64,000 nt of DNA from an uncultured Bacteroidales bacterium (GTDB taxonomy: Bacteria; Bacteroidota; Bacteroidia; Bacteroidales; Bacteroidaceae), in contig CACYZY010000001.1 of NCBI GenBank assembly GCA_902779085.1, forward strand, positions 372,001 through 436,000, given 5' to 3'. Positions 1-7,740 of the stretch are shown in pieces. Numbering within the stretch: position 1 is the first letter of the stretch; every line of letters begins with the position of its first letter. Below the pieces are notes generated by a model. It had not been told where the DNA came from and searched no databases. It saw nothing but the letters and a program-made list of their open reading frames with translations. Both the position numbers and the translations under genes were made by a program.

Positions 1-705
1 AAGAGTCACTATGCTGTGGCTGATGTGCAGAGCAGCCGAGTGGCCATTGATGCTTCACTCGATGCTATAGTGAGTCAAGATGCTGTGAAACTGATAGCAC
101 CCTATCGCGCAAGTGTTGACAGTATGATGAACACTGTTCTGGGGCAAAGCGAGATAGCTATGAATCGTCGCCGTCCTGAGTGCTTGCTTGGCAACTTAGT
201 GGCTGAAGTTTTGCGACAGAGTGCATCTCGTGTGCTGGGTAAGCCTGCTGATATGGGACTTATCAATATTGGCGGTTTGCGTGCCGATGTTGCGCAGGGC
301 GATTTTACTGTCAGCAATGCTTTCGAAGTGTTGCCTTTCGAAAATTCCCTCTGTGTACTTACCCTCAAGGGTGCTGACATGAAGGAACTAATGGCGAATA
401 TTGCCACACGTGGTGGAGAAGGCATCAGTGGTGCCACGCTGGTGTTCAATAGCAAGAACGAGGTGATAGAGGCTACGGTACAAGGCAAACCAATTGACGA
501 TAATGCCACCTATACCATAGGCTCCATCGACTATCTTTCTGAGGGCAATGATGGCTTGCATGCCTTGCCTAAGGCTATTAAGAAAGATTGTCCTGAAGGC
601 CTTACACTTCGCAGTCTGTTCATTGAATATGTGCAGGAGCAGACCAAGCAGGGTAAGAAGATAACATCTCAGTTGGATGGAAGAATAAAGATAATTGAAG
701 ATTGA
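1..705 (+). CDS. 5'-nucleotidase C-terminal domain protein (5' end outside the window)
   Basis: The reading frame is open from the left edge, so the N-terminus lies upstream. The visible 234 residues match the C-terminal substrate-binding domain of the UshA/5'-nucleotidase family: an N-x-GGLR stretch (NIGGLRADV) that contacts the nucleotide, then an LPFENSL...LKG segment and a YLSEGNDG loop near the end. In this family the domain works with a metallophosphatase domain to hydrolyse nucleoside monophosphates or related phosphoesters outside the cytoplasm. Here the phosphatase domain is the next gene, 5 nt downstream. Bacteroidales commonly carry the two halves as separate adjacent genes, so I read this as a genuine split and not a frameshift. 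Substrate is not deducible. Confidence 0.85.
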   Translation, partial: KSHYAVADVQSSRVAIDASLDAIVSQDAVKLIAPYRASVDSMMNTVLGQSEIAMNRRRPECLLGNLVAEVLRQSASRVLGKPADMGLINIGGLRADVAQGDFTVSNAFEVLPFENSLCVLTLKGADMKELMANIATRGGEGISGATLVFNSKNEVIEATVQGKPIDDNATYTIGSIDYLSEGNDGLHALPKAIKKDCPEGLTLRSLFIEYVQEQTKQGKKITSQLDGRIKIIED

Positions 706-710
706 AGATT

Positions 711-1571
711 ATGAGAAACCGATATTTACTATACGTTTTGGTGCTGGCATTGTCAATTGTCAATTGTCAATTGTCAATTGCTCAAAAGCAGCTGTATATC
801 TTACACTCCAGCGATACCCACAGCCGTATCGACCCCATTGATGCCAAGCACTCTACCAGGAATGCCAACATGGGTGGTGTGGCCCGCAGGGCAGGGTTTG
901 TCAACCAGTTCCGTCAGGAGCATCCCGACATGTTGCTGTTCGATTGTGGCGACATCTCTCAAGGAACACCCTATTACAATCTTTATCAGGGTGAACTGGA
1001 GATCAAGTCCATGAACTTGATGAAGTATGATGCCATGACCATCGGCAATCATGAGTTCGATTTTGGTCTCGACAATATGGCACGCCTTTTCAAGATGGCC
1101 AACTTCCCCATCGTTTGTTCCAATTATGACTTTGAAGGCACCGTCCTCGAAGGATTGGTGAAACCATACATCGTGCTCAAGCGCAATGGGGTGAAGATTG
1201 GTGTCTTTGCCCTTTGTCCCCAACTTGAGGGCTTGGTGCAGCAGAGCAAGTGCGAAGGCATTGTCTATCATAAGCCTGCAGCGGTGGCCAATCGAATGGC
1301 AATGATTCTCCGTGAGCAGGAAAAGTGTGATGTAGTGATTTGTCTGTCGCACTTGGGCATCGTGCCCAACCCGGGCGTGGATGATGTGTATGACAATGCT
1401 ATCGTTCCTCAGACACATGGTATCGACCTGGTGCTGGGCGGACATACCCATACCTTCCTCGAGAAGCCTGAACGGGTAAAAGATGCCGACGGTAAGGAAG
1501 TGCCCATCATGCACATTGGCAACAATGGTATATATATGAGCCAGACCGTCATGAACCTCCAGAAGAAATAA
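711..1571 (+). CDS. Secreted metallophosphatase (5'-nucleotidase N-terminal domain protein)
   Basis: A 286-residue calcineurin-like phosphoesterase. Metal-binding blocks are in the expected order: D-T-H in LHSSDTHSR, CGDISQG, GNHEFDFG, a later LSHLG and the terminal GGHTHTF. ATG at 711 is preferred to an in-frame TTG at 702 because it leads straight into a signal peptide (RYLLYVLVLAL...IAQ) and lies just after the upstream stop at 703-705. The C-terminal nucleotide-specificity domain is absent and is supplied by the preceding gene. The end of the signal peptide is encoded by four perfect copies of a 7-bp repeat (749-780), so a gain or loss of one unit would frameshift the gene. Probably periplasmic or surface phosphomonoesterase. 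Confidence 0.88.
   Translation: MRNRYLLYVLVLALSIVNCQLSIAQKQLYILHSSDTHSRIDPIDAKHSTRNANMGGVARRAGFVNQFRQEHPDMLLFDCGDISQGTPYYNLYQGELEIKSMNLMKYDAMTIGNHEFDFGLDNMARLFKMANFPIVCSNYDFEGTVLEGLVKPYIVLKRNGVKIGVFALCPQLEGLVQQSKCEGIVYHKPAAVANRMAMILREQEKCDVVICLSHLGIVPNPGVDDVYDNAIVPQTHGIDLVLGGHTHTFLEKPERVKDADGKEVPIMHIGNNGIYMSQTVMNLQKK
749..780 (+). repeat. Heptanucleotide tandem repeat inside a signal-peptide coding region
   Basis: Four perfect head-to-tail copies of TGTCAAT plus flanking partial units lie within the metallophosphatase gene. The unit is not a multiple of three, so the repeat is translated in rotating frame as SIVNCQLSI. A change of one copy would shift the frame upstream of the entire catalytic domain. 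Confidence 0.9.
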
Positions 1572-1615
1572 CGAACCTATAGCCTGGGCGTTTGCCAAGG
1601 CATGATACAATTGAT

Positions 1616-4600
1616 ATGAAAAGACTACTGTTCCTTTTGCTGGCCGTGCTGTTTTGCAGCGCTAAGATTGAGACTGACGGACTGACCCGACCATCTCCTG
1701 CACCTTATGACCCCAAGGTAAGTCAGTTTGGCAGAATCATGAACATCAATGGGAAAGCAGCTGCCTGGGCTGATTCGGTTATGCAGACACTTGACCTTCG
1801 CGGGCGTATCGGCCAATTGTTCGTTTACAAGGTGGCACCAGTGAGATCAGTAGCCAATTCACAACTTATTAAAAAGGTCGTACAGGAATATAAGATTGGC
1901 GGACTGCTATTCTCGGGTGGAGAACTGCAGAGCCAAGCCATTCTTACCAATGAAGCGCAGCAATTCGCAGATGTACCCCTCATGATCACCCTCGATGGCG
2001 AATGGGGGTTAGCCATGAGGCTCAAGCCATCGCCCACATTTCCAAGGAACCGCATACTGGGAAATATTACCGATGAAGACTTGCTCTATGAATATGGCAA
2101 GGAGGTGGCCCGCGAAAGCCGCCTTATGGGCATCACCGTCAATTTCGCCCCAGTAGCCGATGTGGACATCAATCCCAATAACCCCGTCATCAATGTCCGC
2201 TCTTTTGGCGAAGACCCTCGCCGTGTGGCCAAGCAGGTCATTGCCTATAGCAAAGGCTTGCAAGATGGAGGCGTGGTGGCAGTAGCCAAGCATTTTCCTG
2301 GTCATGGCGACACCGATGTTGACTCTCATCAGGCATTGCCCGTACTCAACTTCACCCGTGAACGCCTCGACAGCGTCGAGTTGGTTCCGTTCAAGGAGGC
2401 TATAGCAGCAGGCATCGATGGTGTGATGGTAGGTCATCTGGACATCCCATCGCTCACCGAACGCAAAGGACTTGCCTCGTCGTTGTCGCACAATGTGGTG
2501 ACCGACCTGCTGACCAAAGAGCTGGGCTTTAGTGGCTTGATATTCACTGACGCCCTCGAGATGAAAGGTGCCGTCAATGGTGGCTCTGCCTCTTTGCAGG
2601 CCCTGCTGGCAGGCAGCGACATGCTGCTGGTGCCGTCGTACATAGCTTCAGAGATGGATGCCATCCTCAATGCGGTGGCTAAAGGTCAGCTCAAGGAAGG
2701 TGACATCAACCTGCATTGCAAGAAAGTGCTGATGTACAAATATGTGCTTGGACTAACCCATAAGACCGTCATTCCGATATCCGGACTGGAACAGCGCGTC
2801 AACACACGCCACGCCATAGATCTTGCGAATCAGCTGGCACAGGCGGCAGTTGTCATGGTAGGTAACCAACGCCCATCGTTGCCCATCGACTCCAGCGAGG
2901 GACAGGTAGCAGTGCTCAATGTGGGCAATCGCACGGCAGCACTCAAGCCCTTTGTCGATGAGCTCACCAGGCATGTCAGGGTAAAGACCATTGGTCTGCC
3001 CGCCGAGAATAACGCAGCCACCCGTCAGCAGATTATCCGTCAGCTGGGTAATTATAAGCGAGTGGTGGTAGCCATTACCGACAAGAATACCAATGCCTTC
3101 CAGCCCTTCTTCAATGAGTTTAAGCCCACCAATGCAGTGGTGTCTGCATTCTTCATCCCCCAGAAAGAAGTGGCCAAGCTGCCACAGGCTGTGCAGTTGT
3201 CAGATGCCGTAATCATTGCCCACGACAATTCAGAAGCTGTCTTGCGCCATGTAGCCAAGGCCATTGTGGGCCAAGCATCCATCACTGGCCGACTCTCCAC
3301 CTCTGTTGGCAGACTCATGAGGGCAGGGCAGGGCACCGACCTCCTGGCACAAGCCGAACCTATTTATGCTCCCGAGGACTTTGGCGTCAGCTCCCGTAAG
3401 TTGAACGCCATCGACACCCTTGCACAGTTAGGCATCCGTGAGCGTGCCTTCCCAGGTTGTCAGATTGTCGTCATGAAGCAAGGCCACACCATCTACAACA
3501 AGGTGTTTGGCACCCATACCTATAAAGACACAGGCATCTCTGGTCAGCCCGTGCAGCCCGTACGCCCAGGCGATGTCTATGACCTCGCCTCCATGACCAA
3601 GACCACCGCCACCCTGTTGGCCGTCATGAAGCTCTACGACCAAGGCAAGATTAGCTTGTCAGAGCGCGTGTCCACCTATCTGCCCTATCTCAAGGGCACC
3701 GACAAGCAGACCATCACCGTGCGCAGCCTGCTCTACCACGAGTCAGGTCTTCCAGCCTCCATCTCCTTCTATCGAGAGGCCATCGATAAAGACAGTTATG
3801 AAGGAAATATCCTCAGCAACAAACGCGATGAGCTCCATACCGTGCAGATAGCCGCACGCGACTGGGTGAATCCCAACTACAAATATATCGACACCCTGGT
3901 GTCCAGGAAGCCATCGGCCGACTATCCCCTTCAGATAGCCGACGGTCTGTGGCTCTCACCCAAGTTCAAGGACGTCTATCGCACCAAGATAGTCGATGCC
4001 ACCCTGCGCTCCCGCACCTACCGCTACAGTGATGTCAATTTCATCCTCCTGCAGCAGATAGTCGAGCAGCTCACGGGCACCACGTTAGACGACTTTGTCA
4101 GTCGAGAGTTCTACCAGCCCATGGGTTTGAAGCACACCGGTTACCATCCTTTGGAGCATATAGCCAAAGAATCCATTGTCCCCACCTCGCAAGACAAGTT
4201 CCTTCGCAAGCAGTTGTTGCAAGGCTATGTCCATGATGAGGCAGCCGCTTTCCAGGGCGGTGTTTCCGGCAATGCAGGCCTGTTCTCCAATGCCACCGAG
4301 GTGGCACAGATCTACCAGATGCTGCTCAATGGCGGCGAGCTGCATGGCAAGCGCTATCTCAGTGAGAGCACCTGTAAGCTGTTCACCACCAGCAAGTCAC
4401 GCATCAGTCGTCGCGGTTTAGGTTTCGACAAGCCCGATGTCACCAACAAGAGCAAGAGTCCTTGTGCCGACGATGCCCCTGCCACCGTTTACGGTCATAC
4501 CGGCTTCACAGGCACCTGTGTCTGGGTTGATCCCACCAACCAGATAGTTTATATCTTCTTGAGCAATAGGGTGCATCCCGACTCGTGGAACCCCCAGTTG

Positions 4601-4657
4601 GGTAGCTTGAATATCCGCCCACGCATCCAGCAGGCTATTTATGATGCGATGAAGTGA
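1616..4657 (+). CDS. GH3 NagZ-like beta-N-acetylglucosaminidase fused to a beta-lactamase-type serine hydrolase
   Basis: A 1013-residue exported protein. The GH3 N-terminal domain (about residues 45-370) has the NagZ signature KHFPGHGDTDVDSH, giving the Asp236-His238 acid/base dyad, and nucleophile Asp312 in FTDALEM. A GH3 C-terminal-like region follows. The last 400 residues form a class C beta-lactamase/DD-peptidase fold with S-x-x-K (Ser659-Lys662 in ASMTK), YSDVN as the Y-x-N-like element and H961-T-G. ATG at 1616 gives a short signal peptide (KRLLFLLLAVLFCSA); the in-frame TTG at 1592 adds only eight residues. NagZ enzymes release GlcNAc from muropeptides; joining this to a penicillin-binding-type hydrolase suggests peptidoglycan turnover in the periplasm. 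This fusion is known in Bacteroidota. It follows the nucleotidase genes on the same strand. Confidence 0.88.
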   Translation: MKRLLFLLLAVLFCSAKIETDGLTRPSPAPYDPKVSQFGRIMNINGKAAAWADSVMQTLDLRGRIGQLFVYKVAPVRSVANSQLIKKVVQEYKIGGLLFSGGELQSQAILTNEAQQFADVPLMITLDGEWGLAMRLKPSPTFPRNRILGNITDEDLLYEYGKEVARESRLMGITVNFAPVADVDINPNNPVINVRSFGEDPRRVAKQVIAYSKGLQDGGVVAVAKHFPGHGDTDVDSHQALPVLNFTRERLDSVELVPFKEAIAAGIDGVMVGHLDIPSLTERKGLASSLSHNVVTDLLTKELGFSGLIFTDALEMKGAVNGGSASLQALLAGSDMLLVPSYIASEMDAILNAVAKGQLKEGDINLHCKKVLMYKYVLGLTHKTVIPISGLEQRVNTRHAIDLANQLAQAAVVMVGNQRPSLPIDSSEGQVAVLNVGNRTAALKPFVDELTRHVRVKTIGLPAENNAATRQQIIRQLGNYKRVVVAITDKNTNAFQPFFNEFKPTNAVVSAFFIPQKEVAKLPQAVQLSDAVIIAHDNSEAVLRHVAKAIVGQASITGRLSTSVGRLMRAGQGTDLLAQAEPIYAPEDFGVSSRKLNAIDTLAQLGIRERAFPGCQIVVMKQGHTIYNKVFGTHTYKDTGISGQPVQPVRPGDVYDLASMTKTTATLLAVMKLYDQGKISLSERVSTYLPYLKGTDKQTITVRSLLYHESGLPASISFYREAIDKDSYEGNILSNKRDELHTVQIAARDWVNPNYKYIDTLVSRKPSADYPLQIADGLWLSPKFKDVYRTKIVDATLRSRTYRYSDVNFILLQQIVEQLTGTTLDDFVSREFYQPMGLKHTGYHPLEHIAKESIVPTSQDKFLRKQLLQGYVHDEAAAFQGGVSGNAGLFSNATEVAQIYQMLLNGGELHGKRYLSESTCKLFTTSKSRISRRGLGFDKPDVTNKSKSPCADDAPATVYGHTGFTGTCVWVDPTNQIVYIFLSNRVHPDSWNPQLGSLNIRPRIQQAIYDAMK

Positions 4658-5157
4658 TGTTCGATAGATTGGTAAAACTCGTCAATCAAGAGTTTGTGGT
4701 TCTTTACCAGTTGCTCCTTCTTCTCTTGAGAGATTTGATCATCATTCAAGTTCTTTGTGATAACATTATAGGTGCGGTCGATGGCAAATTGCTCGTTGGC
4801 TGCCCTATGTACCCTGTATCGCGTACAGAAGCCAAAGTAAAGTTGGAAAGCTTCATCGTCAAGTAGTTCTTTAGGTGTCGGTCTGTTTTTCAGTATGTCT
4901 GTTAGTTTCCAAAGACAAAACTGATGAAACCTGTTGGTACCCAACCAGTATGCTACCCTTAGTTTATCACTGCTCACCCATACGCTTTGTGTTATCTCGT
5001 TCTTGCTGTAGTAGAGCATCACTTCGTTAGGATTTTGTTCGTTTATTTGAGTACAGAGGTAGTAAATTCGATGATCTCCTCCATGTAATGACTTGTTTTT
5101 AAGGTGATACCATACACCTATTACTGGCACCAACTGCCTCCTTGCCTTTTCCCTCAT
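4639..5157 (-). CDS. Hypothetical protein, 172 aa
   Basis: I do not recognise this protein. It starts at an ATG at 5157 and its last 19 bases overlap the end of the convergent GH3/serine hydrolase gene. It is soluble by inspection (no signal peptide or membrane segment), begins with a basic stretch (MREKARRQ), is rich in aromatic residues (YYLCTQ, YWLGTNRFHQFCLW, LYFGFCTRYR) and ends in a helical charged tail. Base composition is more AT-rich than the neighbouring GH3 gene. The frame is long and uninterrupted, and it is not merely an antisense shadow because most of it lies outside the neighbouring gene. No function is proposed. Confidence 0.6.
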   Translation of the reverse strand: MREKARRQLVPVIGVWYHLKNKSLHGGDHRIYYLCTQINEQNPNEVMLYYSKNEITQSVWVSSDKLRVAYWLGTNRFHQFCLWKLTDILKNRPTPKELLDDEAFQLYFGFCTRYRVHRAANEQFAIDRTYNVITKNLNDDQISQEKKEQLVKNHKLLIDEFYQSIEHHFIAS

Positions 5158-5170
5158 AAATAAAAGCTAA

Positions 5171-5308
5171 ATGATTTTTAATTCTCTTTTCCCCAATAAG
5201 ATTGTGCGAATTCTAAAACGCTATGCCAAGAAGGCTTGGAAAAGAGTAATGGAGGCCGCGCAGCCGTTCTCTTTGAAAGAGTGGCAACAAAGTTACACTT
5301 TAATTTGA
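5171..5308 (+). CDS. Candidate small cationic protein, 45 aa
   Basis: An ATG-initiated frame of 45 codons whose product has nine Lys/Arg against two Glu. A central stretch (about residues 10-31, KIVRILKRYAKKAWKR onward) would form a basic amphipathic helix, followed by PFSLKEW. Codon choice looks ordinary for this genome. It starts only 13 bp from the divergent start of the hypothetical gene at 5157, leaving no room for two conventional promoters, and no promoter or terminator of its own was found. It may be a real small protein, a remnant, or chance. Confidence 0.25.
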   Translation: MIFNSLFPNKIVRILKRYAKKAWKRVMEAAQPFSLKEWQQSYTLI

Positions 5309-5462
5309 TGCCACAACTATAAAAGCCTATTTATTTTCAGATAATGGTAACTATTTAACAATTGAACCAGTTTTTACTGTTGTTTTGTTACAACTTATTT
5401 ATTCTTTTCACAGATGCTTTATTGTTTGGTAATATGTGTAAATGATTACTTTTATGGGAAGT

Positions 5463-5600
5463 AGTGCTTCCTAATACTCGACGGAGATATTGCTATGGGT
5501 CTTTCCAGTATCTTCTTTGTATGATTGCAGTATCTCCTATACCCCCATAGGAGATATTGCGGCGACCATTGGCAGATACTGGGACAGGTGATAGTAAACT
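5463..5600. repeat. Degenerate array of about 22-bp alternating-orientation units, copy 1
   Basis: GGAGATATTGC occurs at 5483 and 5550, and its near reverse complement CAGTATCT(C/T)CT at about 5506 and 5527; AGATACTG recurs at 5574. Starts fall at steps of 21-24 bp. GCAGTATCTCCTAT (5527-5540) and ATAGGAGATATTGC (5547-5560) form a 14-bp hairpin with one wobble and a 6-nt loop. The module CGACCATTGGCAGA (5563-5576) follows two bases later. The same modules in the same order recur at 52.25-52.49 kb. Confidence 0.7.
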
Positions 5601-5667
5601 CTCCCTCAATAGATAGCTAGCTTTTGCGTTAATGATGACAATATCTACGTCAAATATATGTATAAGA

Positions 5668-5694
5668 AAACCCCTGCCATCACGGCAGGGGTTT
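5668..5694 (-). terminator. Intrinsic terminator of metY
   Basis: Perfect 11-bp inverted repeat, AAACCCCTGCC (5668-5678) and GGCAGGGGTTT (5684-5694), with a 5-nt loop. Read on the minus strand the hairpin runs into TTTTCTTAT. It lies about 100 nt past the metY stop codon. Confidence 0.85.
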
Positions 5695-5797
5695 CTCATG
5701 AACGGTTGATTGACATCGAAAAATCTTTTTACCTAACTAATACCACAAAAGAAAAATTGCAATGTAGTTTTGTCGTGTGTCATCTTGTCGCTTATCG

Positions 5798-7084
5798 TCA
5801 ATCTTCCAATGCTTGTCGCAAGTCTTCTATAATATCGTCAATATGTTCTGTACCAATGCTCAAACGAATAGTAGATGGGTAGATGTGCTGCTCCTCTAAC
5901 TCCTCGGCACTTAGCTGAGAGTGGGTGGTGGTGGCTGGATGAATGACCAGACTCTTGACATCTGCCACATTCGCCAACAATGAGAAGATCTGGAGCTTGT
6001 CGATGAACTTCCATGCCTCTTCTTGTCCACCCTTGATCTCGAAGGTGAAAATAGAACCTGCGCCGTTGGGGAACAACTGAGTATATAGATTGTGGTCTGG
6101 ATGGTCGGGCAAGGAAGGGTGGTTCACCTTGGCTACCTTGGGGTGCTTGCTCAGGAACTCTACCACCTTCAGGGCATTATATACATGACGCTCTACGCGC
6201 AAGGATAAGGTCTCCAGACTCTGCAGCAGGAACCAGGCACTGATGGGGGCGATACAGGCTCCGGTGTCGCGCAGGATGACGGCACGGATGCGGGTGACAA
6301 AGGCGGCTGGTCCTGCCACCTGTGCAAAAACGGCACCATGATAGCTGGGGTCGGGCTGACCTAAGGTAGGGTATTTGCTGGCATTGGCTATCCAGTCGAA
6401 CTTGCCTCCGTCAATAATGACACCTCCTAAGGTACTGCCATGACCTCCAATGAACTTGGTGGCTGACTCTACCACCACGTCGGCTCCGTGTTCTAATGGA
6501 CGGAATATATAGGGGGTTGCGAATGTGTTGTCAACAATCAATATGGTGTTGTGTTTGTGTGCAATCTCGGCAATGCGGTCGATATTGGTGACACTGGCAT
6601 TGGGGTTGCCGAATGTTTCTACAATAATGGCCTTGGTGTTGGGACGGAAAGCAGCATCAACGGCAGCGAAATCTTCGGGATTGACAATGGTGGTGCTGAC
6701 GCCCTGGGTGGTGAGGGTGTGCTCAATGAGGTTGAACGTGCCTCCATAGAGGTTGTTGGCGGCAATGATATGGTCGCCTGCGTGTGCCACATTCTGCAGG
6801 GCATAGGTGATGGCTGCGGCTCCACTGGCTACTGCCAGGGCTGCTACGCCTCCTTCCAGAGCGGCTATGCGCTCTTCAAACACTCCTTGGGTGGTGTTGG
6901 TGAGGCGTCCGTATATGTTGCCTGCATCGCGTAAACCGAAACGGTCGGCGGCATGCTGTGAGTTGCGGAATACGTATGAGGTGGTCTGGTAAATAGGTAC
7001 CGCACGTGAATCAGTGGTGGGGTCTGCCTGCTCCTGGCCTACATGCAGCTGGAGCGTCTCAAATCGATAATTCTTTGTTGCCAT
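5798..7084 (-). CDS. metY: O-acetylhomoserine aminocarboxypropyltransferase / cysteine synthase (Cys/Met PLP family)
   Basis: A 428-residue fold-type I PLP enzyme. The N-terminus (FETLQLHVGQEQADPTTDSRAVPIYQ) is typical of MetY sulfhydrylases, which make homocysteine from O-acetylhomoserine and sulfide. The PLP-binding lysine is Lys210 in SATKFIGGHGSTLGG. EEL near the end and SIGTEHIDDIIEDL match the family's C-terminus. The frame extends upstream to 7150, but the ATG at 7084 is preferred because a promoter (-7 box 7123-7130) would lie inside the extension. A terminator follows at 5668-5694. It is transcribed divergently from an Lrp-type regulator, which plausibly responds to amino acids and may act on metY; that link is inferred from position only. 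Confidence 0.92.
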   Translation of the reverse strand: MATKNYRFETLQLHVGQEQADPTTDSRAVPIYQTTSYVFRNSQHAADRFGLRDAGNIYGRLTNTTQGVFEERIAALEGGVAALAVASGAAAITYALQNVAHAGDHIIAANNLYGGTFNLIEHTLTTQGVSTTIVNPEDFAAVDAAFRPNTKAIIVETFGNPNASVTNIDRIAEIAHKHNTILIVDNTFATPYIFRPLEHGADVVVESATKFIGGHGSTLGGVIIDGGKFDWIANASKYPTLGQPDPSYHGAVFAQVAGPAAFVTRIRAVILRDTGACIAPISAWFLLQSLETLSLRVERHVYNALKVVEFLSKHPKVAKVNHPSLPDHPDHNLYTQLFPNGAGSIFTFEIKGGQEEAWKFIDKLQIFSLLANVADVKSLVIHPATTTHSQLSAEELEEQHIYPSTIRLSIGTEHIDDIIEDLRQALED

Positions 7085-7122
7085 AATCGTATTGTTTTTA
7101 GTTTTACTTAATTTTTCTGCTG

Positions 7123-7155
7123 CAAAGTTAATGCGGTTTGGATATATCAAACAAA
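7123..7155 (-). promoter_or_regulatory. metY promoter
   Basis: Minus-strand -7 box TAACTTTG (7123-7130) matches TAnnTTTG. TTTG candidates for the -33 element lie at 7148-7151 (17-nt spacing) and 7152-7155 (21-nt spacing). The resulting leader would be only about 30 nt. Confidence 0.65.
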
Positions 7156-7159
7156 TTAT

Positions 7160-7190
7160 TTTGATTATTCAGAAAATGTTTCTACTTTTG
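7160..7190 (+). promoter_or_regulatory. Promoter of the Lrp-type regulator gene
   Basis: TTTG (7160-7163), a 19-nt spacer, then TACTTTTG (7183-7190): both elements of the Bacteroidota sigma-70-type promoter with normal spacing. The predicted start lies about 65 nt upstream of the ATG at 7261. Confidence 0.75.
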
Positions 7191-7260
7191 TGGATGATTG
7201 TAGAATGTATGTGCTATAGGCACGTCAGAATAGTAACTTGTATAGAATAAATGTTCTTTT

Positions 7261-7722
7261 ATGGATACTTTGGATAGGACTGACTTGCAGATTTTGCGGG
7301 TTTTACAGGAGAATGGACGCCTCACCATCAAGGAGCTGGCGGGCAAGGTAAACCTCTCGTCAACACCTGTGTATGAGCGCCTCAAGCGCTTGGAGGGCAA
7401 TGGGTATATCAAGAAATACATTGCCGTGTTGGATGCGGAGAAGCTGAACCAGGGCTTCATCGTGTTCTGTAACGTGAAGCTGAAACGCATGAACCGTGAC
7501 ATTGCCAAGGATTTCATGGAGATGGTGCAGGAGTTGCCTGAGGTGACCGAGTGCTACAATGTATCGGGAACCACTGACTATCTGCTGAAGATTCATGCTA
7601 CTGACATGAAGGCGTACAATGAGTTCCTGATCAACAAGCTGGGGGCAATCGAGAGCCTGGGCTCGGTGGAGAGCATGTTTGTGATGAGTGAGGTGAAGCA
7701 TAATTATGGATTGAATTTTTAA
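7261..7722 (+). CDS. Lrp/AsnC family transcriptional regulator
   Basis: A 153-residue protein of normal family length. Residues 1-60 are the winged helix-turn-helix (LDRTDLQILRVLQENGRLTI, then LSSTPVYERLKRLEGNGYI). Residues 65-150 are the RAM/AsnC ligand-binding domain, with PEVTECYNVSGTTDYLLKI containing the Gly-rich amino-acid-binding loop. Such proteins form octamers that sense amino acids and control amino-acid metabolism genes. The divergent neighbour is metY, so regulation of sulfur amino-acid synthesis is a reasonable inference. Exonuclease III follows 18 nt downstream and is probably co-transcribed. Confidence 0.92.
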   Translation: MDTLDRTDLQILRVLQENGRLTIKELAGKVNLSSTPVYERLKRLEGNGYIKKYIAVLDAEKLNQGFIVFCNVKLKRMNRDIAKDFMEMVQELPEVTECYNVSGTTDYLLKIHATDMKAYNEFLINKLGAIESLGSVESMFVMSEVKHNYGLNF

Positions 7723-7740
7723 TTAATAATATAAATAACC

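Larger units (their letters stand above)
5158..5797. other. 640-bp gene-poor stretch
   Basis: Between the hypothetical protein and metY. It holds a candidate 45-codon ORF (5171-5308), AT-rich sequence with no recognisable feature (5309-5462), a degenerate array of about 22-bp units with a strong hairpin (about 5463-5600), AT-rich spacer, and the terminator of metY (5668-5694). No remnants of transposase or phage genes were recognised. Confidence 0.7.

Noticed and set aside
1-1571. Two-gene 5'-nucleotidase as one frameshifted gene
   Set aside because: The domains are in reversed order (C-terminal domain first), and the second gene has its own signal peptide, so a frameshift cannot explain it.
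801-2491. Long minus-strand frames opposite the nucleotidase and GH3 genes
   Set aside because: They mirror the coding frames of the plus-strand genes, and their translations are rich in His/Arg/Cys with no domain; shadows.
7085-7260. SAM riboswitch upstream of metY
   Set aside because: The predicted metY leader is only about 30 nt, too short for any known SAM riboswitch, and no matching structure was seen.
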